Shown: positions 15,761 through 23,899 of the stretch, one piece after another
Layout: every line of letters starts with the position of its first letter
Numbering within the stretch: the stretch's first letter is position 1
Assembly: GCF_026626705.1 (NCBI RefSeq)
Contig: NZ_JAPNKC010000001.1
Location: 2,294,001 to 2,358,000, forward strand
Direction: 5' to 3'
DNA: 64,000 nt
Source: Pyxidicoccus sp. MSG2
GTDB lineage: Bacteria; Myxococcota; Myxococcia; Myxococcales; Myxococcaceae
Notes under the pieces: generated by a model
The model's database searches: none
The model's input: the letters and a program-made list of their open reading frames with translations, nothing else
Told to the model about the DNA's origin: nothing
Program-made: the position numbers and the translations under genes

Positions 15761-16984
15761 ATGAACAGCCATCTATTCCGTCAGGCGGCCTGTGCCCTGT
15801 GGGTGCTGGGATTGGCCGCGTGCAGCGACGAAGGACTGGACGAGGCCACCGGCGCGGAGGAGCTCTCGCAGGTGGAGCAGGACGTGACGTGCGCCTGTTC
15901 CGGCGGTGCCTACCACAATGGGACGACCATCCCCACGAGTGCCACCTACTGCGGCTTCCGCGTCTGTGGCGGCGGGAACGTCAACTACGAGTGCACCTCG
16001 AGCGGCTGGGTTGCCGTAGCCGGGTCGAGCTGTGGCCAGGGCCAATGCCGCTGCTCGGGTGGCGCGGATGACCAGGGGCGCGCCATCGACCCCAACGTCA
16101 CCGAGTGCGGCTTCCGCGTGTGCGGCGGCGACCATCAGTTCTACACCTGTGGCACGGGAGGCTGGACGTCCACGGGCCTCAGCTGCAGCTCGACGGGCAC
16201 CTCGGGCGGCCCGACGTGCCTGGCGAGCCAGGCCGGGGCCTACTGCGGCAACGACAACATGGCCAACGCCGTGGCCTCGACGCTGTACCAGTGCCCGGGC
16301 GCCAATCAGGCCCCCACGTCCTCGCAGGCGTGTCCCAACGGCTGCGTGGTGGCACCGGCGGGGACGGCGGACTACTGCTCTCCGGGCAGCAGCCTGGGCT
16401 ACCGGCTGCCCTGGCCGCGCACCACCGGCCCCATGTACCTGACGCAGGACTGCAATGACTCCTGCTGCGGGGACCACGTCAGCTGGGACAAGTACGCGTG
16501 GGACTTCGCCACGTCGCCCAGCGTGGGCTTCCCGGTGGTCGCGGCGCGCGCGGGCACCGTGACGCACCTCAAGATGAACAGCACGTCCGGCTGCAACTCC
16601 AGTAGCTGCGCGAGCCAGGCCAACGTCATCGTCATCGACCATGGGGATGGCACGCAGTCCACGTACCTCCACCTGCAGGGCGGCACGCTCGCCACGGGGG
16701 TGACGTGCGGAGGAAGCGTGGTCCAGGGACAACGGCTGGCCACGGCGGGAACCACGGGTTGGTCCAACGGCGTCCACCTGCACTACGAGGTGAGCCGCGT
16801 GCACACGGGCGCCCCCACGTGCGAGTGCGGGCCCACGGGACAGCTCTGCGCGGCCGGCACCGTGCCCTGGAACAACTTCTGGCCGAACGCGACGTACCCG
16901 ACGGTGGCCATCCAGTTCGATGAGTGGCCAGCGGCCAGCACGTGCGCCAACCGCCGGGTGACCCTGCCCGCGTCGCTCAACTGA
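15761..16984 (+). CDS. M23 (LytM) endopeptidase lipoprotein with N-terminal Cys-rich modules
   Basis: 407 residues, 13 bases after the preceding gene. Lipobox LAAC (C21). Two copies of the six-Cys module (44-91, 96-142), then one copy of the other module (153-206), i.e. the reverse order of the partner protein. Residues about 225-395 form an M23 metallopeptidase: H239 with D248 in YAWDFA, HGDGTQSTYLHL at 294-305, and the HxH motif H339-L-H341-YEV. M23 enzymes cut peptide cross-bridges in peptidoglycan. Together with the lysozyme-like partner the pair could cut both glycan and peptide bonds. A strong hairpin follows. Confidence 0.88.
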   Translation: MNSHLFRQAACALWVLGLAACSDEGLDEATGAEELSQVEQDVTCACSGGAYHNGTTIPTSATYCGFRVCGGGNVNYECTSSGWVAVAGSSCGQGQCRCSGGADDQGRAIDPNVTECGFRVCGGDHQFYTCGTGGWTSTGLSCSSTGTSGGPTCLASQAGAYCGNDNMANAVASTLYQCPGANQAPTSSQACPNGCVVAPAGTADYCSPGSSLGYRLPWPRTTGPMYLTQDCNDSCCGDHVSWDKYAWDFATSPSVGFPVVAARAGTVTHLKMNSTSGCNSSSCASQANVIVIDHGDGTQSTYLHLQGGTLATGVTCGGSVVQGQRLATAGTTGWSNGVHLHYEVSRVHTGAPTCECGPTGQLCAAGTVPWNNFWPNATYPTVAIQFDEWPAASTCANRRVTLPASLN

Positions 16985-17008
16985 GGCGCGGCGTGGGCTG
17001 AAGCACCG

Positions 17009-17043
17009 GTGGGCCCGCTCCAGCAGCCGTGGAGCGGGCCCAC
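17009..17043 (+). terminator. Hairpin terminator of the lysozyme/M23 operon
   Basis: GTGGGCCCGCTCC (17009-17021) and GGAGCGGGCCCAC (17031-17043) are a perfect 13-bp stem with a 9-base loop, 25 bases after the operon stop codon. Confidence 0.7.
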
Positions 17044-17083
17044 GATTGCATTTGCCGCACGCGGGACGGACGCATCAGGTGTC

Positions 17084-17112
17084 TTGCGTGTTGCGTCAAT
17101 GACGGTTAACAA
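17084..17112 (+). promoter_or_regulatory. Weak sigma-70-like promoter upstream of the porin
   Basis: TTGCGT (17084-17089) and TAACAA (17107-17112) with a 17-base spacer in a locally AT-richer stretch. It is 265 bases before the porin ATG, so the link is tentative. Confidence 0.25.
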
Positions 17113-17377
17113 TGCTGGCGACGTCCTGGCTTGTCAGCACTCCATGTCCAACCCTCCCGTCTACACGCCAGGTTGCTCCCGCCCCTCCGGCCTCGAAGGG
17201 CCTGCTCGGCACGTCAGTGCCAGCGCCATCGGCCGGTCCGGGCAGTGTTGTTGTTGTCGCGCGTGCTGAGCGCCCCGCAGCCCCCTTCCCTCAGCGGCCC
17301 TTTGTCGTTCTCCTGTGCTCCCCGGACCTCCCGGTAGCACGTGCAATGCCCCTCCACGTCTGAACTGGCGTCCCTCC

Positions 17378-18670
17378 ATGTCCAATCCCGCCCCTCGTGT
17401 ATCCACGAAGGCAGTCCTCTTCGCTTCCCTGTGGCTCTCCATGGGAGCGTGGGCTCAAGCCGCGCCCCCGGAGCCTGCTCCCGCCACCCAGGCTCCGCGG
17501 GAACCGGACGTCCCGGCCGAGACCAAGCCCAAGCCGCCCCCGTCGCCGGGGGTCATCATCACCGCCGCACCCGGCAAGGGCTTCACCGTGGCGACGGATG
17601 ACGGGAAGTACTCCGCGACGGTGCGTGCCCGCTTCCAGATGCGGGAGACGGTGACGGGCCAGGACGTGGAGGGGGCGCCACGGAAGTGGACGCAGGAGCA
17701 GAACGTGCGCTCGGTGCGGCTCTTCCTCCTGGGCAACGTCCTCAACCCGGACCTCAAGTACACGCTGCAGCTCGCATTTGGCGGCAACGACTTCGAGGCC
17801 GGCTCCTCCAGCCCGATATTCGATGCCTGGGTCGAGTACACGGCGGTGCGGGATTTGAACGTCCGCGTGGGCCAGTTCTTCGTTCCCTTCGACCGCGCGC
17901 GCACCATCCGTGAGTCGAGCCTTCAGTTCGTGGACCGGCCCCTCGTCATCGGCGAGCTGACGTTGGACCGGGACATGGGAGTGATGCTGTCGTCGAACGA
18001 CTTCCTCGGGGTGCGCGGGCTGCTGAGCTACAACCTGGGATTCTTCGGAGGCGAGGGCCGCAACCGCTTCGGGGCCTCGACGCCGGGCCTGCTCTACGTC
18101 GCCCGCTTTGCGGTGCGGCCCTTCGGCCCCTTCGACGACGACGTGGAGGGGGACCTGCAGCGGCTGCCGAAGCCCCGGCTGATGGTGGGCGTGGCTGGCG
18201 CGTACAACCAGAAGACGAACCGGCAGCGCAGCACCACGGGCACCACCTTCACGCTCGGCACCTTCGACTATGTGCACGCGGACGTGGACGCGGTGTTCAA
18301 GTACCGCGGCCTCTCCATGCTCGCGGAGGTGCTCTACCGTGACGGGTCCCCCTCATTCCGCGACGGCACCGTCAACGGACAGCCGGTCCGCGAGTGGTCC
18401 CGCTCGGGCTGGGGCTACGTCGTGCAGGCGGGCTACATGCTCACCTCGAAGTTCGAGGCCACCGGGCGCTTCGACGTGCAGCGGGTGGACTCGGACAGCG
18501 ACCCCGCGCTCATCACCCAGGTGGACCAGCAGGGACGCGAGCTGGGCGCGGGCCTGAACCTCTACCTGAACGGGCATGCCTTCAAGTTCCAGGGGGACTA
18601 CGCCTATCAGTTCGGACGGACGGGGCCGGCACGGCACCTCGTCCGGCTCCAGCTCGACGCGTCCTTCTGA
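17378..18670 (+). CDS. Porin, phosphate-selective O/P family-like
   Basis: 430 residues from ATG 17378. Signal peptide MSNPAP...SMGAWAQA cut near residue 28, a Pro-rich linker, then an outer-membrane beta-barrel: FTVATDDGKYSATVRARFQM opens the barrel, NPDLKYTLQLAFGG and VRVGQFFVPFDRARTI (family signature in OprO/OprP-type porins) follow, and it ends in aromatic F (LQLDASF), as outer-membrane proteins do. OprO/P relatives carry phosphate or polyphosphate, but specificity cannot be assigned. Convergent with the S41 protease gene. Confidence 0.85.
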   Translation: MSNPAPRVSTKAVLFASLWLSMGAWAQAAPPEPAPATQAPREPDVPAETKPKPPPSPGVIITAAPGKGFTVATDDGKYSATVRARFQMRETVTGQDVEGAPRKWTQEQNVRSVRLFLLGNVLNPDLKYTLQLAFGGNDFEAGSSSPIFDAWVEYTAVRDLNVRVGQFFVPFDRARTIRESSLQFVDRPLVIGELTLDRDMGVMLSSNDFLGVRGLLSYNLGFFGGEGRNRFGASTPGLLYVARFAVRPFGPFDDDVEGDLQRLPKPRLMVGVAGAYNQKTNRQRSTTGTTFTLGTFDYVHADVDAVFKYRGLSMLAEVLYRDGSPSFRDGTVNGQPVREWSRSGWGYVVQAGYMLTSKFEATGRFDVQRVDSDSDPALITQVDQQGRELGAGLNLYLNGHAFKFQGDYAYQFGRTGPARHLVRLQLDASF

Positions 18671-18688
18671 CCCGCCATCGCCGCGGAC

Positions 18689-20941
18689 TCAGCGACTCGA
18701 AGACGCCGCCTTGTTGGCGGGCTCCTCGCGCAGGAGCTGGACGGCGCGCTCCAGCAACTCGTCACGGCCCGCCTGGAGTCCCGCCACCGTCGGCCGCAGC
18801 TTCACGTGGGGCTCGAGCCCCTTGCGCTGCAGCTGCCGTCCATCCCCGTGGAGCACCTGCTGTCCGGTGAGATAGAAGGTGATGCCGCCGGGCAGCACCG
18901 CCTGGGTGACGTCGCCATTGGTGCCCGCGGTGGCGCTGCCCAGGAAGACGGTGTCCGCCGCGGCCTCCAGCATCAACCCGGTGTGCTCGGCCTGGCTGAT
19001 GGTTCGCGAGTCGATGAGCGTCACCGTGCGGCCCCGGTACCTGGGACTTTCCACCTCTGGCAGCGAATCGCTGAGCGTCAGCCAGCCCGCGTGCTGGCCT
19101 CCCGCCAACGGGCGCTCGTACCGGGCATAGGGGCGCGAGCCCTTCACGTCGAAGTAGGGCCCGAGTGCCCACATCGTGCCGCGCGGGTAGCCGCGCAGGT
19201 CGAACACGATGCCGCGGGTGTCCTTGAGCTTCTCGAACATCGCGGGCACCTGCGGGGCCTCCAGCTTCTCCAGGTCCACGAAGCCGATGTTCCCCTCCAG
19301 CACCCGGTAGGGCTCCTCCTTCGAGGGAGGCAGCTTCCACCGGGGCGTACGGATGAGCTTCACCTCCCTGGCCCCCTGGGCGCCGCGCACGCCGAGGACG
19401 ACCGTGGAGCCCTCCTCTCCCCCGAGCGTGCGCAGCAGGGTCATGTCCCGGCGATGACCGGGCAGGGAGCCCGACACGTACGGGGCGAACCGCCGCACCC
19501 GCGCTTCGATGGGCTCGCCGTCAACCTTCTCGATGATGTCGCCCGGCACGAGTCCGGGCGCGGACTGCGCATCGAGCACCTCCACCACCACGGCCTTGCC
19601 GTCGATGTCCGTCACCCAGACCGGCGGGGCGACGCCGAAGAAGCGCTGGAGCTCCGGATGGCCTCGCACCGAGGCGTGGCCGTCCTGGAGCCACGTGGCC
19701 GCCTCGGCCAGCGCGAGCACGTACGCCGTCGCGTCCTTCGCCGCATCCAGCTTCTCGAGCAGCTCCGGCAGGCGGGCGTCCCACGGCCGGTCCATCAGGT
19801 CCGGGTAGGCGAAGAAGAAGCGCACCACCGTCCACAGCTTGGCCCCGGCCAGCAGCCGCATCTCCCGGGAGGGCTGGAGCGCGTCCTTGTAGCTCGGCTC
19901 CGGGCGCCAGGCGACCGTGGGCCGAGGGGCCACCGCCACGCCGGCCTTCCGCTTGGGGGGACGGGCGGCCAGCATGAGCGCCTGGCGCATCCCTTCGTCC
20001 GGCCCATCCAGACGCGCTCGCGCGGGCCGCTTCACGTCCGCCTCCAGGGGCAGCACCGTCTCATTGAGACTCACCAGCGCGTGATACCCCTCGCCCAGCG
20101 GCACGGTGTCCTGCGTGTTCGTGGCGCCCTCGTTGAGCGGGCCCTCGGCCACCAGGAGCGCCTTCCCACGGGCGCGCAGGGCCAGGATGGACAAGTCGAT
20201 GGCGGAGTCCTCGTCGACCAGGAAGACGAGCAGGGCCGGCTTCTTGCCCGGAGTGCCCGTGACCACTTCGTCCGCGGGCGACGTGAGCTCGGTTCGATAG
20301 AAGCCCTGCGCGCCATCCTGCGGCCTCAGGCCCAGGTGGTGCACCTCGCGCAGGCCGGGAACGCTCAGCTCGCCGTCGATGAAGTGCGGTAGCAGCCCCG
20401 GCACCATCCACGAAAGGCCATAGCGCTGCAGTCCTCGCATGCGCAGGTCCATCACCACCGCGCGAGCCTTCGCGGCGTCCGCGTCCAGCGTCGCTTGCAG
20501 CTCCTGCATGGAGGCCTCCCCCTGGGGCCCCAGGAGGTTGCGCAGGTCGAGCACGAGGACGTCCTTCTCCCAGCTCTTGAGCGCACGCAGGGTGGGGGCC
20601 GGGCCGGAGGAGGCGGGGGGCTTCTCACGCTCCACCAGCGTGGCCGAGTCCCCGAGGGCCGCGAGCATGCCCTGGACCGCGGCGGCATAGGCCTCCGCGT
20701 CCCGCGCTGCCTCCACCCTGGGCAGCGCGGAGAGGAAGGCAGCGTCCCACTCGGCGGGCATGGAGAAGGCCCGCGGGTGGCGGAAACGAACCTCGCCCCA
20801 CAGCTTCACCAGGCGCACCCGGCGTTCGGCGCGGAGCGCCTCGGGCGAGGCCGTGGCGGGAACCTGCGCCAGGGCATTTCCCGTGAGGAGCAGGGCACCC
20901 AGACCCAGCCATGAGACCCATCGCAGCCAACCGCTCTTCAT
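18689..20941 (-). CDS. S41 family (C-terminal processing) peptidase
   Basis: 750 residues from ATG 20941 (MKSGWLRW); signal peptide to about A25. The first 400 residues are a poorly conserved helical/alpha-beta region that may include a degenerate repeat of the fold. A PDZ-like segment follows (VTDIDGKAVVVEVLD... PGLVPGDIIEKVDGEPI), then the S41 core: GFVDLEKLEAPQVPAMFEKL, GIVFDLRGYPRGT, LIDSRTISQAEHTG with candidate nucleophile S649, and GSATAGTNGDVTQ. Such proteases trim or destroy periplasmic or secreted proteins. Longer than typical CTPs (400-500 residues) because of the N-terminal part. Confidence 0.88.
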   Translation of the reverse strand: MKSGWLRWVSWLGLGALLLTGNALAQVPATASPEALRAERRVRLVKLWGEVRFRHPRAFSMPAEWDAAFLSALPRVEAARDAEAYAAAVQGMLAALGDSATLVEREKPPASSGPAPTLRALKSWEKDVLVLDLRNLLGPQGEASMQELQATLDADAAKARAVVMDLRMRGLQRYGLSWMVPGLLPHFIDGELSVPGLREVHHLGLRPQDGAQGFYRTELTSPADEVVTGTPGKKPALLVFLVDEDSAIDLSILALRARGKALLVAEGPLNEGATNTQDTVPLGEGYHALVSLNETVLPLEADVKRPARARLDGPDEGMRQALMLAARPPKRKAGVAVAPRPTVAWRPEPSYKDALQPSREMRLLAGAKLWTVVRFFFAYPDLMDRPWDARLPELLEKLDAAKDATAYVLALAEAATWLQDGHASVRGHPELQRFFGVAPPVWVTDIDGKAVVVEVLDAQSAPGLVPGDIIEKVDGEPIEARVRRFAPYVSGSLPGHRRDMTLLRTLGGEEGSTVVLGVRGAQGAREVKLIRTPRWKLPPSKEEPYRVLEGNIGFVDLEKLEAPQVPAMFEKLKDTRGIVFDLRGYPRGTMWALGPYFDVKGSRPYARYERPLAGGQHAGWLTLSDSLPEVESPRYRGRTVTLIDSRTISQAEHTGLMLEAAADTVFLGSATAGTNGDVTQAVLPGGITFYLTGQQVLHGDGRQLQRKGLEPHVKLRPTVAGLQAGRDELLERAVQLLREEPANKAASSSR

Positions 20942-21096
20942 CGTGCCAACCCCTTGTCGCGGGAACCCGCGAGCGTAGCCCAGCCCCGAGGGGCCTCCGG
21001 ATGTGACCCGGCCTGCCGGTGAATGGACATACACGTGGAAGTCTTACCTGACCCGGGCAGCGGAGGGCCATTTCCGGGCGTGATAGACTTCGGCGC

Positions 21097-21756
21097 ATGG
21101 ACAGGGTCGCGCTCTTCTTCTGGCTGGGCATGCTGTTCGTCGCGGTCAACATCATGTGGGCGCTGGCCCAGGCGGTGGTCGCGAGCGCGTTCGGCGCCCG
21201 GCCGCTGACGGTGCAGGTCGGCTACGGGCCGAAGCTGCTGGCGTGGCGCATGGCCGGAATCGGCTGGAGCCTCCACCCCATCGTCCTGGGCAGCTCCGCG
21301 TCATTCACTCCAGAGGCCGAGGACGGCGCGGACGCGACGAGCCTCAAGAGCCGGCTCAACAAGCTGCCCCCGCCACTCCATGCCCTGTCCCTGGCCATCC
21401 CCTGGTATGTGCAGATTGGCGTCGCCATGGCGTGCCTGGGCCCCGCGGAGGGCTTCCACCAGTTCACCGAGGGTTTCCCCGCGGTGTTCAACATCCCCGC
21501 GCTGCCAGGCCGCGTGGAGCGCTTCGTCGGACTGCTGCGTGACGGAGAGGTGCTTCGCGCGTGGGGCATCATGAGCGCCCGGATGGCCGCGCTGAACCTG
21601 CTGCCCATCCCCACGCTGGCGGGAGGCTACCTGATGCTCCTTCCCTGGCGCGACAAGTCTCCGACGTGGGTGCGCCCCGTCGCCATCGCACTGCTCGCCG
21701 TCGTGCTGCCCTGGGCCGGGTACGTGGCGTACCTCTTCGTCCGGGCCATCCTCTAA
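21097..21756 (+). CDS. Degenerate M50 (site-2 protease-like) membrane protein
   Basis: 219-residue membrane protein with the layout of an M50 intramembrane protease: first helix, the FGxRPLTVQVGYGPKLL strand after it (31-48), and the second motif NLLPIPTLAGGYLM (167-180). The zinc site is lost. Where HExxH should stand I see W21-A-L-A-Q25, and the usual D in P-x-L-D-G-G is A175. It is therefore probably a non-catalytic relative, perhaps a binding partner or decoy. Its stop overlaps the convergent DUF1801 gene by 4 bases. Confidence 0.7.
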   Translation: MDRVALFFWLGMLFVAVNIMWALAQAVVASAFGARPLTVQVGYGPKLLAWRMAGIGWSLHPIVLGSSASFTPEAEDGADATSLKSRLNKLPPPLHALSLAIPWYVQIGVAMACLGPAEGFHQFTEGFPAVFNIPALPGRVERFVGLLRDGEVLRAWGIMSARMAALNLLPIPTLAGGYLMLLPWRDKSPTWVRPVAIALLAVVLPWAGYVAYLFVRAIL

Positions 21757-22136
21757 GCCAACTTCGTCGGATCGCCGAGCGTCGCGTTGAGCGCGACGGC
21801 TTTGCGCACGAGTCGACGCGCCAGGGCAGCGTCAATCGACATGCCCTCGCCCAATACCAGATTCGCCATCTCGTATTTGCCGCCGGGCTTGAGGCGCGGC
21901 TCGATGTCGCGCAATCGCTGCCCGCGCCAGAAACCGAACAACACGCGCTGTTCCTCCGCGCGGATCAACAACACGGGCCCGTTCGACAGATAGACGAGGT
22001 GCCCCCATTTCACGACTTCATCGAGCCCGCGCACCGCATGCACGGCGGCCCGCAGATGCTCGACGCAGTCGCGTTGCCAACCGGCGAGTGCGACGACGTA
22101 GGCCTCCGGGTTGGCGGCGGGCTTCGACTTCTGCAT
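21753..22136 (-). CDS. DUF1801 domain protein
   Basis: 127 residues from ATG 22136 (MQKSKPAANPEAY). The DUF1801/YdhG-like fold is recognisable from VEHLRAAVHAV, EVVKWGHLVYLSNGPVLLIRA and the LRDIEPRLKPGGKYEMANLVL segment. Proteins of this family are small, cytoplasmic and of unknown biochemical role; some are linked to metal or iron handling. No operon partner. Confidence 0.8.
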   Translation of the reverse strand: MQKSKPAANPEAYVVALAGWQRDCVEHLRAAVHAVRGLDEVVKWGHLVYLSNGPVLLIRAEEQRVLFGFWRGQRLRDIEPRLKPGGKYEMANLVLGEGMSIDAALARRLVRKAVALNATLGDPTKLA

Positions 22137-22210
22137 GGCGACTCCTTCGACGCGCGGCCTTGAGCTGCGGGATACCACAGGTATCCCTCAGCCCTTCCGA
22201 CAGGGTTGAC

Positions 22211-22489
22211 TCAGGGGCAGAAGCAAGTGCCATTACACGCGTAGTCGAGAGTACAGGGCGTGCTTCCACAACCCGCTACGCACGTCGCCTCGCTGCCGTA
22301 CCAGCGGGTGTAATTGCACGTCCACTTCTGCGAGCAGATGGCCTGCTGCGTGACAGTGCCTTCCGGGAGCTGTTCAGCGACAGGGGCCGACTCGGACGCC
22401 GGTGCCTGCTCAGGCGCGTACGTGCCGCCGCAGCCCGCGGAGACGGTGAGGCCCACGACAGCAGCCAGCAGGGACAGGGTGATTCGCAT
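22211..22489 (-). CDS. Small cysteine-rich lipoprotein
   Basis: 92 residues from ATG 22489 (MRITLSLLA). Lipobox VSAGC, then an Ala/Pro/Glu-rich spacer and a compact C-terminal domain with eight cysteines (pattern ICS..WTC...ATC.AGC...PC....AC.GTCFCP). Likely disulphide-bonded on the cell surface. Comparable in layout to the lipoprotein at 8768, but the cysteine spacing differs. Family not recognised. Confidence 0.75.
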   Translation of the reverse strand: MRITLSLLAAVVGLTVSAGCGGTYAPEQAPASESAPVAEQLPEGTVTQQAICSQKWTCNYTRWYGSEATCVAGCGSTPCTLDYACNGTCFCP

Positions 22490-22691
22490 GGGACAGACTC
22501 CTGGGTGCCACGAGTTGGACTTCAACCGCGCCTCCTGACCCGAGCGGTGACGCATGCGCGGTCCCGGATGCGCCACACGAGCATGGAGGTCTCGGGGGGT
22601 AGAGGAAGGCCTGATTTGCGGAGGCTACACCTGGGTTCCCCTCGAATACGAGCCGCTCCCGTCCGCCGGCCCATGAGCCGTTGGGAATTGC

Positions 22692-23828
22692 TCAGGGAGC
22701 CAGGGAGGCGGGAGCCACGGCCTCCGCCGTGCCTCGCGTCGCGGGCTCGGCGGACGGCCCCAGCCGGATGCGCCGGCTGAGCGCGAGGCTCGGCGCCTCG
22801 AGGAGCCGGTGGAAGACCCATGCGAAGCCGATGCAAGCGGCGGTGGCGAGTACGAACCACATGGCCTCCCACGCCGGGCTCCGGCCGGTGAGCCGGAGGC
22901 CCACGCGGAAGAGCGCGCCCGTCACCGTGTTGTGCGTGAGGTAGAGGCTGTAGGAGATGGCGCCCAGCCCCTGCAAGGCCCGCCACGACAGCCACGTCTC
23001 GAGCCGGCCCGCGAGCCCCACGGCCAGCACTAGCGCACCGGTGGCCGCCGCCACGTGCAGCTGCACGTCCGCTCGCACGAGCCCCATGACGCCCACCAGC
23101 GCCACCTGCAACGCCGCCGCCGCGACGTGCGCGCCCGAGCCCGCACCGCGACGCACGACGGCGCGCCACACGAGCACGCCGGTGAGGAACAGGTGCCAGC
23201 GGTCCACGAACAGCCCGTGCAGGTGGAAGGGCTCCAGCCCCACCAGCCACAAATCAGCCAGCAGTGTCGCGGGCCAGAGGGCCGCCGTGAGCGCGCGCTC
23301 GGGCCCCAGGCGCTCGCGCAGACGGGTGACGCCGAGGAGCAGGAGCGCGAAGGTGGCGTAGAACTGGAACTCGTAGCAGAGCGTCCAGTACACCGCGCTG
23401 AGCTGACGCACGCCCAGCAGGTCCGTCAGGTATGTGAGGTGGGCGAGCACCTCGCCCCAGGTGGGCAGGAGGTACGTCTTGCCGGGGACGAAGCGCACCG
23501 AGAGGAGCCCGAACCCCACGGTGAGCGCCAGGGACGCCCAATAGGCCGGGTCCAACCGCACCGAGCGGCGAGCCAGGAAGCGCCCCACGTAACCGGGCGT
23601 GACGTGCGCATGCGCCATGCTCGCGGCGATGACGAAGCCGCTGATGACGAAGAAGACGGTGACGCCCGCGTCTCCCCGGCGCAGCACGCCATTCAGCACC
23701 GCGCCGAGGAAGGGTTCCAGATGCGCGAGGTGACCGCCCTCCCGGGCATGGAAGCCGACGACGGCGAGCGCCGCGAAGCCTCGCAGCGCGTCGATGAAGA
23801 CATAGCGGGGTCTGGAATCCGCAGGCAT
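22692..23828 (-). CDS. Acyltransferase 3 family membrane protein
   Basis: 378 residues from ATG 23828 (MPADSRPRYVFIDALRG). Classic acyltransferase-3 features: R-x-x-x-x-D-x-L-R-G at the start, catalytic-type histidine in VVGFHAREGG, VTVFFVISGFVI in the second helix region, ARRSVRLDPAYW, and about ten membrane helices. Family members O-acetylate polysaccharides, lipopolysaccharide or peptidoglycan. It has no C-terminal SGNH domain. Solitary on the minus strand between the Cys-rich lipoprotein and the serine hydrolase; substrate unknown. Confidence 0.9.
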   Translation of the reverse strand: MPADSRPRYVFIDALRGFAALAVVGFHAREGGHLAHLEPFLGAVLNGVLRRGDAGVTVFFVISGFVIAASMAHAHVTPGYVGRFLARRSVRLDPAYWASLALTVGFGLLSVRFVPGKTYLLPTWGEVLAHLTYLTDLLGVRQLSAVYWTLCYEFQFYATFALLLLGVTRLRERLGPERALTAALWPATLLADLWLVGLEPFHLHGLFVDRWHLFLTGVLVWRAVVRRGAGSGAHVAAAALQVALVGVMGLVRADVQLHVAAATGALVLAVGLAGRLETWLSWRALQGLGAISYSLYLTHNTVTGALFRVGLRLTGRSPAWEAMWFVLATAACIGFAWVFHRLLEAPSLALSRRIRLGPSAEPATRGTAEAVAPASLAP

Positions 23829-23899
23829 CCGAGGGACACTTCGTCGGGGATGCGGGATTAGACGTCGGCGCCGCGCGGGATTGCAACCCGCCCCCTCCC

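Larger units (their letters stand above)
16985..17377. other. Intergenic region without a supported gene
   Basis: This 393-base gap between the M23 gene and the porin holds the hairpin at 17009-17043 and a weak promoter-like pair at 17084-17112. Open frames in it have poor composition and no convincing ribosome-binding sites. Confidence 0.6.

Noticed and set aside
18806..20392. 528-residue plus-strand open frame
   Set aside because: Antisense shadow of the S41 protease; no recognisable protein features.
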